Source: an uncultured Bacteroidales bacterium (GTDB lineage Bacteria > Bacteroidota > Bacteroidia > Bacteroidales > Bacteroidaceae). Taken from it: a stretch of DNA of 64,000 bases. The DNA lies in contig CACWTU010000006.1 of the NCBI GenBank assembly GCA_902763885.1, positions 62,001 to 126,000 of the forward strand, read 5' to 3'. Under the pieces are notes generated by a model. The model did not search any database. It was not told where the DNA came from and worked only from the letters and a program-made list of their open reading frames with translations. Below are positions 26,829 to 36,035 of the stretch, one piece after another. How positions within the stretch are numbered: position 1 is the stretch's first letter; each line of letters opens with the position of its first letter. The position numbers were made by a program, and so were the translations under genes.

Positions 26829-27749
26829 ATGACATTTCTTCAGACAACAATTGACCCGGAAGTTATAAACAGCGTAAATGATTCCCTAAAAAACGCCGCT
26901 GACACTCTGTTGCAGAAAGCCAAAGAGGATCCTGGAACATTCATGCATGATCTTGGCCAAGCCATGCTGGATTTCGGGCTCAAACTGCTTGCCGCATTTG
27001 TAATATACTTTGTCGGAGCCTGGATAATAAGGCGCATCAAGAAAGCACTCAACCGTGTATTCCTTAGACGCAACACGGAAAAGACCCTGGCCTCATTCAT
27101 ATCATCGTTGGTGTCCATCACACTCACCGTATTGCTTATCGTAATAGCCATCAGCACATTGGGAATAAACACCACCTCACTGGCTGCGCTTTTGGCTGCA
27201 GGCGGCATGGCCATAGGTATGGCTCTCAGCGGAACGGTCTCAAACTTTGCAGGCGGCATCATGATCCTGGTTTTCAAGCCATTCAAGGTGGGTGATTTTA
27301 TAAATGCCCAAGGTTATAGCGGAACAGTTCAATCCGTAACCATAGTGAATACCAAAATCATCACTACTGACAACCGTCTAATAATCATCCCCAACGGAGC
27401 GCTTTCAAACGGAAACATTGACAATTTTAACGTCATGAAGTTACGCCGTCTCGATATAGAGGTGCATGTTGAATACGGTACTGATTCTGACAAATGCATA
27501 GAACTGCTTAACCAGATCATTGCAGAAGATCCGCGTATACTGAGTTCAAAAGAACCGGGAGCAAAGGATCCGTTCATTGCACTCATGTCAATGGATGACA
27601 GCAACATCTCTTTCATTACCCGATCATGGGTCTTGGCAGAAGATTACTGGCCCGTAAAGTTTGACCTCAACAAAAAAATATACGATACACTCCCCAAAAA
27701 CGGAATACTCTTTGCTTATCCTCACATGGATGTAACAATAAAGAATTGA
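26829..27749 (+). CDS. Small-conductance mechanosensitive channel (MscS family)
   Basis: 306 aa from ATG 26829 (MTFLQTTIDPEVINS). Three membrane helices lie at about residues 45-150. The pore helix is Gly/Ala-rich (LAALLAAGGMAIGMALSGTVSNFAGGI), followed by the MscS beta domain (FKVGDFINAQGYSGTVQSVTIVNTKI, LIIIPNGALSNGNIDNF). It opens under membrane tension to release solutes during hypo-osmotic shock. The SDR gene starts 1 nt after its stop, so the two are co-transcribed. Confidence 0.92.
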   Translation: MTFLQTTIDPEVINSVNDSLKNAADTLLQKAKEDPGTFMHDLGQAMLDFGLKLLAAFVIYFVGAWIIRRIKKALNRVFLRRNTEKTLASFISSLVSITLTVLLIVIAISTLGINTTSLAALLAAGGMAIGMALSGTVSNFAGGIMILVFKPFKVGDFINAQGYSGTVQSVTIVNTKIITTDNRLIIIPNGALSNGNIDNFNVMKLRRLDIEVHVEYGTDSDKCIELLNQIIAEDPRILSSKEPGAKDPFIALMSMDDSNISFITRSWVLAEDYWPVKFDLNKKIYDTLPKNGILFAYPHMDVTIKN

Positions 27750-27750
27750 T

Positions 27751-28545
27751 ATGGTCATACTCATTACCGGCATAACATCAGGATTCGGTCGGGCTATGGC
27801 CAGCCAGCTCTGTACCGATGGGCACAAGGTTTACGGAACCTATCGCCGCGATTCAGAACAGATACCCGGCGTAACCTATCTTAAGGCCGATGTCCAGGAT
27901 GAAACATCTCTCCGCAGCGCCGTAAACACCGTAATGGATAAAGAGGGACACATCGACACTGTTATCAGCAACGCCGGAATGGGCATAGGAGGACCGTTGG
28001 AGTTCACATCAATAGAAGACGCACAGCGCCAGATGGATGTAAACTTCATGGGAATGGTTAGACTGCTCAACCTTGTAGTCCCTATCATGCGCAGGCAGCA
28101 TCACGGACATATAATCTGCATCAGTTCCATAGGCGGACTGATGGGCCTGCCCTACCAGGGGATGTACTCTGCCAGCAAGTTTGCAATTGAGGGATATTGT
28201 GAGGCGTTGCGCCTTGAGGTACGCCAGTTCGGCATACACGTAACGGTAATCAATCCCGGAGATTTCTTTACCGGATTCACTGCTGCACGCAGCAAGAACC
28301 TCCCAACAGAGGCCGCAACTGCATATCCAGGCTATTCGGCATCCATGGCATCTATTGAGAGCGATGAGCGCTCCGGCCTGCAGCCTGATTATCTGGCCCG
28401 CCGTATGAGCCGCATTGTACGCAAGCGCCGCCCTGCCAACCGCTACATCATAGCCACATTCGTCCAGCGATTGTCAGTTACGCTAAAAGCCATCCTCCCC
28501 GCCAAATGGTATGACCGCATCCTTGCATCCTACTACAAACTATGA
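27751..28545 (+). CDS. Short-chain dehydrogenase/reductase
   Basis: 264 aa classical SDR. The cofactor motif TGITSGFG is at residues 6-13, SNAGMG at about 73-78, and the catalytic residues are Ser125/Ser126 in CISSIGG with Tyr139 and Lys143 in YSASK. The Asp in KADVQD and the basic residues near YRRDS suggest NADP(H) preference, but this is not certain. The substrate is unknown. It is coupled to the MscS gene upstream, and its TGA stop begins a heptamer array. Confidence 0.85.
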   Translation: MVILITGITSGFGRAMASQLCTDGHKVYGTYRRDSEQIPGVTYLKADVQDETSLRSAVNTVMDKEGHIDTVISNAGMGIGGPLEFTSIEDAQRQMDVNFMGMVRLLNLVVPIMRRQHHGHIICISSIGGLMGLPYQGMYSASKFAIEGYCEALRLEVRQFGIHVTVINPGDFFTGFTAARSKNLPTEAATAYPGYSASMASIESDERSGLQPDYLARRMSRIVRKRRPANRYIIATFVQRLSVTLKAILPAKWYDRILASYYKL

Positions 28546-28610
28546 AAATTGAGAATTGAGAATTGAAAATTGAAAATTGAAAATTGAAACCAACGCACCT
28601 GCGTAAATAC
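28544..28610 (+). repeat. Heptamer array with adjoining CGCACCTGCGT motif
   Basis: ATTGAGA/ATTGAAA units start at the SDR stop codon and run to about 28589. They are followed by CGCACCTGCGTAAATAC at 28594-28610, the same arrangement as 17841-17896. It fills the 72-nt gap before the esterase ATG at 28618. Confidence 0.75.
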
Positions 28611-28617
28611 ATTTTTT

Positions 28618-29793
28618 ATGAAACATATTACAATCGCATTACTGACCCTATTAGTAGCATCTGCATCGTCTTTCGCTCAGCCGCAAGGCGGTTTCCGTCG
28701 TGAATCATTCCCCGAGGGTTCATACTCACCGGTTACCAACATCAACCGTAACTCCTACCCCCGTGTCTTGGCCGATAACAGTGTTATGTTCCGCGTACAG
28801 GCCCCACAGGCACAGACCGTCCAGATTGACCTGGGCGGCACCAAGTATGACATGACCAAGGGCGAGGGCGGTCAGTGGACCGTTACCACTAATCCGCAGG
28901 TGCCCGGATTCCACTACTACAACCTGTTCATAGACAACGTATCGGTATCCGATCCCGCCAGTCAGCCATTCTACGGTTGCAGCCGATGGACAAGCGCCAT
29001 TGAAATAAAGGAACAAGGCATGGATGTATTTGAGGTTCAGGATGTGCCCCACGGTGAAGTCCGTACCTTATATTATTACTCAAAGGTTGAGGAGGCCTGG
29101 CGTCCGCTTATGGTCTATACCCCTGCAGGATACAACGAGAGCAAGGACTACTACCCCGTTGTCTATATACAGCACGGTGGCGGTGAAGATCATCGCGGTT
29201 GGATGGAACAGGGCCGCACCGCACAGATTATGGATAACCTTATTGCAGCAAAAAAGGCTGTCCCCATGATTGTAGTAAGTGCCAACAGTAACGTACAGTC
29301 ACGCAGCGGCGGCATGGGCGGCGGTTACAGTTGGCAAGGCATGCAGACATTCCGCAGTGAACTCATAGACAACGTCATACCTTTTATAGAAAAGAACTAC
29401 CGCGTCAAGAAAGACCGCAAGCACCGCGCCATGTGTGGCCTCTCCATGGGTGGCGGCCAGGCATTTTACATCGGCCTGCGTGACCCGGAGGTATTCGCCA
29501 ACGTAGGCGTGTTCTCCACCGGAATGTTCGGCGGCATACAGGGAGCATCAAACTTTGATCTGGAAGCAGAATGCCCAGGCATCCTTACCGATACCCAGAA
29601 CTTTAACAAGCAGTTTGACGTATTCTTCTTAAGCTGCGGCGAGCAGGATCCCCGCATCGAACACACCCGCAACATCGTCAAGAAAATGCAAGACTCCGGC
29701 GTAAAAGTAAAATTCAACTCCTACCCCGGTGACCACGAATGGCAAGTCTGGCGCAAATCCCTCCACGAATTTGCCCAATGCCTCTTCAAATAA
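28618..29793 (+). CDS. Secreted CE1/esterase D-type carbohydrate esterase
   Basis: 391 aa with a signal peptide ending near SSFAQ (residues 17-21). Residues 45-135 form an N-terminal beta-sandwich similar to CBM48/early-set domains of Prevotella esterases. The alpha/beta hydrolase follows, with the oxyanion-region motif YIQHGGGEDHRGW, nucleophile Ser276 in GLSMGGGQ and a His in YPGDHEWQVW near the C-terminus. Likely substrates are feruloyl or acetyl esters on arabinoxylan. It resembles the protein at 15280-16401, and both lie in the same window as xylose catabolism genes, consistent with xylan use. Confidence 0.8.
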   Translation: MKHITIALLTLLVASASSFAQPQGGFRRESFPEGSYSPVTNINRNSYPRVLADNSVMFRVQAPQAQTVQIDLGGTKYDMTKGEGGQWTVTTNPQVPGFHYYNLFIDNVSVSDPASQPFYGCSRWTSAIEIKEQGMDVFEVQDVPHGEVRTLYYYSKVEEAWRPLMVYTPAGYNESKDYYPVVYIQHGGGEDHRGWMEQGRTAQIMDNLIAAKKAVPMIVVSANSNVQSRSGGMGGGYSWQGMQTFRSELIDNVIPFIEKNYRVKKDRKHRAMCGLSMGGGQAFYIGLRDPEVFANVGVFSTGMFGGIQGASNFDLEAECPGILTDTQNFNKQFDVFFLSCGEQDPRIEHTRNIVKKMQDSGVKVKFNSYPGDHEWQVWRKSLHEFAQCLFK

Positions 29794-29829
29794 AGTCCGT
29801 TGTTTCCTGAAAAAAATCCTAGGTGTATT

Positions 29830-30003
29830 GAACTTTTTGGGGTATCGGTATCGGAAACCATGGCCGCCCGTGGGCTTGTGAACGGGAGGAGCCTGTGTTC
29901 AAGAAGGTATCATGGAAGGTGGGAGTTTACTCACACCTTTCAGGGTGCCTTAGAGGGATAGCGCGAAGCGCGTAGTTTCAGATACTGATACCCCAAAAAG
30001 TTC
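29830..30003 (+). repeat. 174-nt long-stem structured element
   Basis: The ends form a near-perfect inverted repeat of about 29 bp (29830-29858 with 29975-30003), one position being G-T if the plus strand is read. The interior holds smaller hairpins, such as GCGC-GAA-GCGC near 29961-29971, and others around 29863-29875 and 29917-29938. It contains no ORF. It lies between the convergent esterase and xylA genes, upstream of xylA's terminator. It shares no conserved block with the 193-nt pair, so it is a separate element. Bases 29794-29829 hold nothing recognisable. Confidence 0.6.
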
Positions 30004-30052
30004 CCATAAATAACGCACAAAGTAAAAAGAACGAACCGTACTAATTGTCTAC

Positions 30053-30092
30053 AAAAAAAATAGGCTCGGAGATTTCCGAGCCTATTTTTTTG
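30053..30092. terminator. Bidirectional terminator at the xylA end
   Basis: ATAGGCTCGGA and TCCGAGCCTAT form an 11-bp stem with an A-run before and a T-run after, so it works in both directions. It lies 14 nt beyond the xylA stop. Confidence 0.85.
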
Positions 30093-30105
30093 AATAAAGC
30101 TTTGA

Positions 30106-31416
30106 TTAAGCGTACATGGCAACGATAGCCTCATACAGCTCCTGCTTGCCGCTGGTCTGCTTGGGCTCGTCAACCTTCTTGCCGTACTCGTAAGCCTCCT
30201 CGAAGGTCATCTTGCCCTCCTCGAACTTCTTACCCATACCGCTGTCGAATGAAGCGTAACGCTCAGCCTTCATCTTCTTGTAGGGTGACTCCTCAAGCAG
30301 CTTTGCAGCTGACTCAAGAGCGCGAGCCATAGCATCCATACCGCTGATGTGAGCGATAGCGATGTCCTCAAGATCAGTTGAGTTACGACGTGTCTTAGCA
30401 TCGAAGTTGGTACCACCTGTGCCAAGACCACCGTTACGGATGATCTCCATCCAAGCCTGTGTGAGCTCGTAGTTGTCAATTGGGAACTGGTCAGTATCCC
30501 AACCGTTCTGAGCGTCACCGCGGTTAGCGTCGATTGAACCGAGCATGCCGGCGTCAACTGCGCAAGCCAGTTCGTGCTCAAATGTGTGGCCAGCCAGAGT
30601 AGCGTGGTTAACCTCGATGTTTACCTTGAAGTCCTTATCCAGCTTGTGAGCCTTGAGGAAACCGATAACGGTCTCGGTGTCAACATCATACTGGTGCTTT
30701 GAAGGCTCGCATGGTTTGGGCTCGATCAGGAATGTACCCTTGAAACCCTTGCCGCGTGCATAGTCACGAGCCATGGTCAGCATGGTAGCCATGTGCTCTT
30801 TCTCACGCTTCTGGTCTGTGTTGAGAAGGCTCATATAACCCTCACGACCGCCCCAGAATACATAGTTCTCAGCGCCCAGCTCGATACCTGCGTCGATAGC
30901 GTTCTTGATCTGAACGATAGCGCGGGCAACTACATCGAAATCAGGATTGGTAGAAGCACCGTTCATGTAACGCTTGTTACCGAATACGTTAGCGGTTGAC
31001 CAAAGCAGCTTGGCACCGGTCTCTTTCTGCTTCTCCTTAATGTAAGCTACGATAGCCTTCATGTTAGCCTCATACTCTGCTACGTTCTTGCCCTCTGAAA
31101 TGAGGTCAACATCGTGGAAGCAGAAATAAGGGATACCAAGCTTCTGCATCAGCTCGAAACCGGCATCTACCTTGTTCTTAGCGGTCTGAAGAGCGTCATC
31201 GGCCATCCAGGGGAATGACTTTGTGCCACCACCGAACTGATCTGCACCCTCTGCGCACAGTGTGTGCCACCATGCCATTGCAAAGCGCAGCCAATCCTTC
31301 ATGGTCTTGCCCATGATAACCTTGTTCTCATCATAGTAATGGAAAGCAAACGGATTCTTGCTGTCCTTACCCTCGAATTTTACTTTCTTCAAACCGGGAA
31401 AATACTCTTTTGCCAT
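30106..31416 (-). CDS. xylA: Xylose isomerase
   Basis: 436 aa, the length of class II bacterial xylose isomerases. Metal- and substrate-site segments are visible: FCFHDVDL, LWSTANVFGN, ENYVFWGGREGYMSLLNTD, FLIEPKPCEPSKHQYD, EVNHATLAGHTFEHEL and GSIDANRGD. It converts D-xylose to D-xylulose in the cytoplasm using divalent metals. It is the last gene of the GH31-xylB-xylA cluster, but has its own -7 box in the 114-nt gap after xylB, so it may also be expressed independently. Confidence 0.97.
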   Translation of the reverse strand: MAKEYFPGLKKVKFEGKDSKNPFAFHYYDENKVIMGKTMKDWLRFAMAWWHTLCAEGADQFGGGTKSFPWMADDALQTAKNKVDAGFELMQKLGIPYFCFHDVDLISEGKNVAEYEANMKAIVAYIKEKQKETGAKLLWSTANVFGNKRYMNGASTNPDFDVVARAIVQIKNAIDAGIELGAENYVFWGGREGYMSLLNTDQKREKEHMATMLTMARDYARGKGFKGTFLIEPKPCEPSKHQYDVDTETVIGFLKAHKLDKDFKVNIEVNHATLAGHTFEHELACAVDAGMLGSIDANRGDAQNGWDTDQFPIDNYELTQAWMEIIRNGGLGTGGTNFDAKTRRNSTDLEDIAIAHISGMDAMARALESAAKLLEESPYKKMKAERYASFDSGMGKKFEEGKMTFEEAYEYGKKVDEPKQTSGKQELYEAIVAMYA

Positions 31417-31482
31417 AATTGATTTGTTATTAATAAAATGTGAATAATTTATCTTGTTTTACGCCTTTCACGGCGCGAAAGG

Positions 31483-31490
31483 CAAAGTTA
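31483..31490 (-). promoter_or_regulatory. -7 box for xylA
   Basis: TAACTTTG on the minus strand matches TAnnTTTG, 66 nt upstream of the xylA ATG. Confidence 0.5.
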
Positions 31491-31530
31491 CATTTATAAT
31501 TCAAATAATCAACTCTTGGATGATTATTTT

Positions 31531-33030
31531 TTAGAACTCATTTAAGTACATGTTAAGAATGCGTTTCCAGCGGGCGTATGCCTCCTCATACTGCGGCACA
31601 AGTTTCTTGTCAGGCTCAATGACATTGAGTTTCTCAAGTGTTGCGAATGCCTCGTTATGATCCTTGTAAACACCGGCACCGATACCGGCACCCTTGGCAG
31701 CACCAACAGAGCCGTCAGTATCATACAGCTCGATAGTAGCACCTGTTATACCGGCCAGAGTGTCGCGGAAAACAGGGTTCAGGAACATATTGGCATTTCC
31801 GGCATGAATCTTGGAAATCTCCATACCCATCTCCACCATTACGTCCATACCGTACTTGAATGAGAATACTATACCCTCCTGCACGGCACGTGCCAGATGG
31901 TTGCGGTTATGTATGTTGAAGTTGAATCCGTGTATGCTGCAGCCTACGTTGCGGTTGCCCAGCACACGCTCAGCACCGTTACCGAACGGCAGTACCGTTA
32001 CGCCGTCGCAACCTACCGGAATGCTCTGGGCAATCTTGTTCATATCACCGTATGACAGACCCTCAAGCATGATGTTGCGGCGTGTCCATGCATTCAGGAT
32101 ACCTGTACCGTTGATACAGAGCAGCACTCCTAAACGGGTCTGCTTGTTGGTATGGTTCACGTGAGCGAAAGTGTTTACCCTTGACTGCGGGTCAAAGTTC
32201 ACGGCACCGTTAACGCCGTAAACCACACCCGATGTACCGGCAGTAGCGGCAATCTCACCCGGCTCGAAGACATTCAGTGAGAGAGCGTTGTTAGGCTGGT
32301 CACCTGCACGGTATGTAACAGGGATACCGGCCTCTATTCCAAGCTCCTTGGCAGCAGCCAGAGATACACGGCCCTGCTCTGAGAACGTAGGTCTGATCTC
32401 AGGAATGAGTGACTTGCTGAAACCATAGTAATCAAGCAGGAAATCTGCAACATCCTTCTCCTTGAAGTCCCACATCATACCTTCAGACAGACCTGATACG
32501 GTTGTGCTGGTAGTTCCGGTAAGACGCATGGCGATGTAATCACCCGGCAGCATTATCTTGTCTATCTTCTCATATATCTTGGGCTCGTTCTCCTTAACCC
32601 AGGCAAGTTTGGCTGCAGTAAAGTTACCCGGTGAATTAAGCAGATTGGTCAGGCACTGGCCCTTACCTATCTCACGGAAAGCCTTGTCACCGTATGGCAC
32701 GGCACGTGAATCGCACCAGATAATTGCCGGGCGTAATGCCTTGCCGTTCTTGTCAACGCACACCAGGCCATGCATTTGATATGAGATACCTATTGCCTCA
32801 ATGTCAGAACCTTTTGCTCCTGACATCTGCATTACCTTGGCGGTCACGTTCTTGAGGTATGTCCACCAGTCATCAGGTTCCTGCTCTGCCCAACCCGGAT
32901 TGAGAGCCTTGATGGGGGCCTCTGAATCAGGGTAGAAAGCTGATGCCACACTCTTTCCTGTCTCAATTGATACCAGGCTGGCCTTCACTGAAGAGCTGCC
33001 TATGTCATAACCTAACAGATACTTCTTCAT
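31531..33030 (-). CDS. xylB: Xylulokinase (FGGY family)
   Basis: 499 aa FGGY carbohydrate kinase. The N-terminal phosphate-binding segment is LLGYDIGSSSVKASLVSIETG, the substrate loop includes AIGISYQMHGLVCVD, and the ATP-site region TAGTSGVVYGV and the C-terminal GSVGAAKGAGIGAG are present. The MHG motif is typical of xylulokinases. It phosphorylates D-xylulose to feed the pentose phosphate pathway. It begins 21 nt after the GH31 stop. Confidence 0.94.
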   Translation of the reverse strand: MKKYLLGYDIGSSSVKASLVSIETGKSVASAFYPDSEAPIKALNPGWAEQEPDDWWTYLKNVTAKVMQMSGAKGSDIEAIGISYQMHGLVCVDKNGKALRPAIIWCDSRAVPYGDKAFREIGKGQCLTNLLNSPGNFTAAKLAWVKENEPKIYEKIDKIMLPGDYIAMRLTGTTSTTVSGLSEGMMWDFKEKDVADFLLDYYGFSKSLIPEIRPTFSEQGRVSLAAAKELGIEAGIPVTYRAGDQPNNALSLNVFEPGEIAATAGTSGVVYGVNGAVNFDPQSRVNTFAHVNHTNKQTRLGVLLCINGTGILNAWTRRNIMLEGLSYGDMNKIAQSIPVGCDGVTVLPFGNGAERVLGNRNVGCSIHGFNFNIHNRNHLARAVQEGIVFSFKYGMDVMVEMGMEISKIHAGNANMFLNPVFRDTLAGITGATIELYDTDGSVGAAKGAGIGAGVYKDHNEAFATLEKLNVIEPDKKLVPQYEEAYARWKRILNMYLNEF

Positions 33031-33051
33031 AAGATTATTTTTTTAAAGTTA

Positions 33052-35898
33052 TTATCTCAAAACCATATTGTAACTCATAATTCTGTCACCGGTATAATCT
33101 ATTTCGGCTTCCAATACCCTACCGGGAGTATGATAGCGTATCTTGAATTTACGGGTTCCGCGGAATCCCATGTAGTTTCCCCTACACTGGCCAATAGTAA
33201 ACACCACACCGTGTTCATCCTCCGTAAACATTATAGGAATCAGCGAGAACGCACCATCCTGATATGCATTTGTGGTGCCATCGTCCTCATAAAGGAAGAA
33301 ATGTCCGTCTGATCCGGCGTACATATCTACTGTAAGTACATCGGTTGCATGTTCATCAACATAATTCACATCATTGCCCGATACCAGTATCGCGCCGGAC
33401 GGAACGAACAGAGGAATACGCTCGTATGGCGCATCGGCCTCTATCGTTTGGCCGCCCACAAATACGGAGTCAGTATAATAATCATACCAGAACTTACCCT
33501 TAGGCAGATATACGCTCCTTGAAGTTGCACCATATTCATATACCGGGCAGACCATAAGCGACGGGCCAAACATATACTGGTCAGAGACTTCACGTGCCAC
33601 CTCATCATCAGTAAAATCCATCACCAGACCACGCATGATAATCCTGTCCTGCAGCCACGCCTGTCCGGCCAGGGAATATATGTAAGGCATCAGTCTGTAC
33701 CTCATGCGGTTATAATAGACAATTGACTTATATGCCGGATGGTCGGCAGGAGCAATATTCCACACCTCACGCAGAGGATACTGTCCATGAGCCCTGTACA
33801 ATGGGGCAAACGTTCCGAACTGATACCAGCGTGTCTGAAGCTCACGCCACTCCTTGAGATCAGCATTCTCCACACGTGTACGGTCATATATCCTCTGTGC
33901 ATTGGCATATCGGTTTTCTACACAGAAACCTCCGATATCCATTGTCCAGTAAGGATTACCGCAAAGTGAGTAGTTCATGCCTGCCGTTATCTGTGAACGC
34001 ATATCCTCCCAACGGGTGCCTATGTCACCGCTCCATGATGCCGTAGAGTAACGCTGCAAACCTGCCGTACCTGAACGCGTAAGCTGGAATACACGCTTGC
34101 TTGAATCCTCCTTGAGCAAACCTTCATAAATAGCCTGGGCATTCATAAGTGAATAGGCTGTAAGGTACTCTGTCGATGAGCCCAGCTCAGTAGGTCCGCA
34201 AAGTGCTTTCCAATAGTCCATCGGCACGCAGTCACGTATGTTAGGCTCACTGGCATCCATCCACCAGGCATCAATGCCGTAGCCGTACAGATGATCCTTA
34301 AGCTGGTTCCAGAACAGTTCACGGGCACCGGCAGAATAGGCATCATAGAAAGAACCTATATAACCCGGCCCTACCCAATCACGTATGCTGTCCTCAACGG
34401 CACGGGTGTACATCCAGCCATGTGAATCAAACTCCTTATAGTGCTCAGTAGATGTATAGAACTTAGGCCATACGGATATCATCAGATGGGCATTCATGTT
34501 GTGTACCCTGTCCATCATGGATTGAGGATTGGGATAGCGCGTCTCATCAAACTCATGAGAGCCCCATGCATCCTCCTTCCAGTAGTTCCAGTCCTGTACT
34601 ATATTGTCCAAGCCTATGCCGCGCCTGCGGAACTCCCTTACGGTCTGTATCACTTCATTCTGGTTCTGATAGTGTTCACGGCTCTGCCAGAAACCCATTG
34701 CCCACTTGGGCAGCATATTGGCTCCGCCCACAAGACCGTGCAGGCCCTGTATTACGCCATCCATATCATCGCCGGCAATAAAGTAGTAATCCGATTCCGG
34801 AACCATCTCGTTCCACATGGTAATCTTATCCTGCTGTTCTTTGCTTACCGGAGCGTAAGCTCTTAAGCCGCAGTATGATGTACCGCCATCAGGACGCCAC
34901 TCTATACGCAGGTCATATTTCTGTCCCTGCTTCATGTCAAAGCTGAACTTGTATGAATTGGGATTCCAGGCCGTGCGCCAGCGCTCCTTTACAACCTCTT
35001 CACCTCCCAGGAACACCTTGACATATCCGGCATAATAGAGAATAAAGCTGTATGTTCCTGACTCCGGAGCCTCAAGAGCACCCTCATAGAGCACCCTCTG
35101 CCCCAGACGCGGAAGGTTCTTTACCGTCTCTGAATCAACAAAATAGATTGAATCCTCCTGCCTTACCTGGGCACGGCCGCGCATACCGTTGTAATATGTT
35201 CCGGTCAGACTGCCCTGCTTGCCGTCCTTGTCATAGAGTTTGAACAGACGGTTAAGCTGCTGGTACGGTTCCGTGTTACCGAACCGGCCCTGTGAGTATG
35301 AATCCCACAGAATACCGTATCCGGCCGATGAAATCACAAACGGAATGCTGATCTTGGTGTTGTACTGATACAGTTCTTCATTCTGACCCTTGTAGTTCCA
35401 TTGGTCAGACTGATGCTGCCCTAAGCCATAAAGGGCTTCATCATCGGAAGTGTCAAAGCGGTTTACCGTTGAATATCCGTGAGTACCGTCAACGGTAATC
35501 GGAGTGAATGATGCCGGCTCTGACTCATTGGTAATGCGGTTTCCACCTGCATCGGTAAAACGCACCCGGCCATCAGCCTTATTCACGAACGCACTCAGTC
35601 CGGCTGTCTGCAGTTCCACTTCCTCCTTACCGTCACGCACGGCAAAGCCGGCTGCCTGGGCAGCACCAGGAAGTACAATCAGGCTGTTTCTGTTACGGAA
35701 AGCTTTATCCGGTGTTGATGTCACTCTTATCACATGGTCAGACATCACTGTCAGACGTACCTTTTGCGGCCCTCCTGATGCAGCCTCGCGGATGTTGACC
35801 ACGACACCGTCATCAAGAATCTTATACTCCTTCTCCGTGCATGACGCCAATGCAAGCACCAGGAATAGAGGAGCAAAAAATAACGACCGGATATTCAT
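33052..35898 (-). CDS. GH31 alpha-xylosidase-like lipoprotein with PA14 insert
   Basis: About 948 aa from ATG 35898; the codon at 35904 is TTG. The lipoprotein signal ends LALASC. A GH31 N-terminal beta-domain is interrupted by a PA14-type module at about residues 225-355 (GTYYNGM ... YEGALEAPESGTYSFILYYAGYVKVFLGG). The catalytic barrel carries the nucleophile Asp at about 548 (WWMDASEPN) and the acid/base Asp at about 623 (WSGDIGTRWEDM). The C-terminal beta domains are complete. GH31 proteins with PA14 are often alpha-xylosidases acting on xyloglucan oligosaccharides. Placement before xylB and xylA supports release of xylose at the cell surface or in the periplasm, but alpha-glucosidase activity is possible. 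Confidence 0.85.
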   Translation of the reverse strand: MNIRSLFFAPLFLVLALASCTEKEYKILDDGVVVNIREAASGGPQKVRLTVMSDHVIRVTSTPDKAFRNRNSLIVLPGAAQAAGFAVRDGKEEVELQTAGLSAFVNKADGRVRFTDAGGNRITNESEPASFTPITVDGTHGYSTVNRFDTSDDEALYGLGQHQSDQWNYKGQNEELYQYNTKISIPFVISSAGYGILWDSYSQGRFGNTEPYQQLNRLFKLYDKDGKQGSLTGTYYNGMRGRAQVRQEDSIYFVDSETVKNLPRLGQRVLYEGALEAPESGTYSFILYYAGYVKVFLGGEEVVKERWRTAWNPNSYKFSFDMKQGQKYDLRIEWRPDGGTSYCGLRAYAPVSKEQQDKITMWNEMVPESDYYFIAGDDMDGVIQGLHGLVGGANMLPKWAMGFWQSREHYQNQNEVIQTVREFRRRGIGLDNIVQDWNYWKEDAWGSHEFDETRYPNPQSMMDRVHNMNAHLMISVWPKFYTSTEHYKEFDSHGWMYTRAVEDSIRDWVGPGYIGSFYDAYSAGARELFWNQLKDHLYGYGIDAWWMDASEPNIRDCVPMDYWKALCGPTELGSSTEYLTAYSLMNAQAIYEGLLKEDSSKRVFQLTRSGTAGLQRYSTASWSGDIGTRWEDMRSQITAGMNYSLCGNPYWTMDIGGFCVENRYANAQRIYDRTRVENADLKEWRELQTRWYQFGTFAPLYRAHGQYPLREVWNIAPADHPAYKSIVYYNRMRYRLMPYIYSLAGQAWLQDRIIMRGLVMDFTDDEVAREVSDQYMFGPSLMVCPVYEYGATSRSVYLPKGKFWYDYYTDSVFVGGQTIEADAPYERIPLFVPSGAILVSGNDVNYVDEHATDVLTVDMYAGSDGHFFLYEDDGTTNAYQDGAFSLIPIMFTEDEHGVVFTIGQCRGNYMGFRGTRKFKIRYHTPGRVLEAEIDYTGDRIMSYNMVLR

Positions 35899-35917
35899 AC
35901 ACAAGCTAATAATCCTA

Positions 35918-35925
35918 CAAATTTA
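35918..35925 (-). promoter_or_regulatory. -7 box for the GH31-xylB cluster
   Basis: TAAATTTG on the minus strand matches TAnnTTTG, about 20 nt upstream of ATG 35898. Confidence 0.5.
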
Positions 35926-35969
35926 ATGATTTATCAGAATTAGAACGTTTTGCTCCACCTATTTATTAT

Positions 35970-36007
35970 AAAAAAATAATGGAGAAGAATGTTTCATCCT
36001 CTCCATT
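35970..36007 (-). terminator. Rho-independent terminator for fba
   Basis: AATGGAG and CTCCATT arms with a partly paired interior, followed on the minus strand by a T-run. It lies 29 nt after the fba stop. Confidence 0.7.
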
Positions 36008-36035
36008 ACCGTTTTATGTGTGTCTATGGTGTGTC

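Noticed and set aside
29830..30003. Third copy of the 193-nt element
   Set aside because: It shares position type and long stems but none of the conserved blocks, and its length differs.
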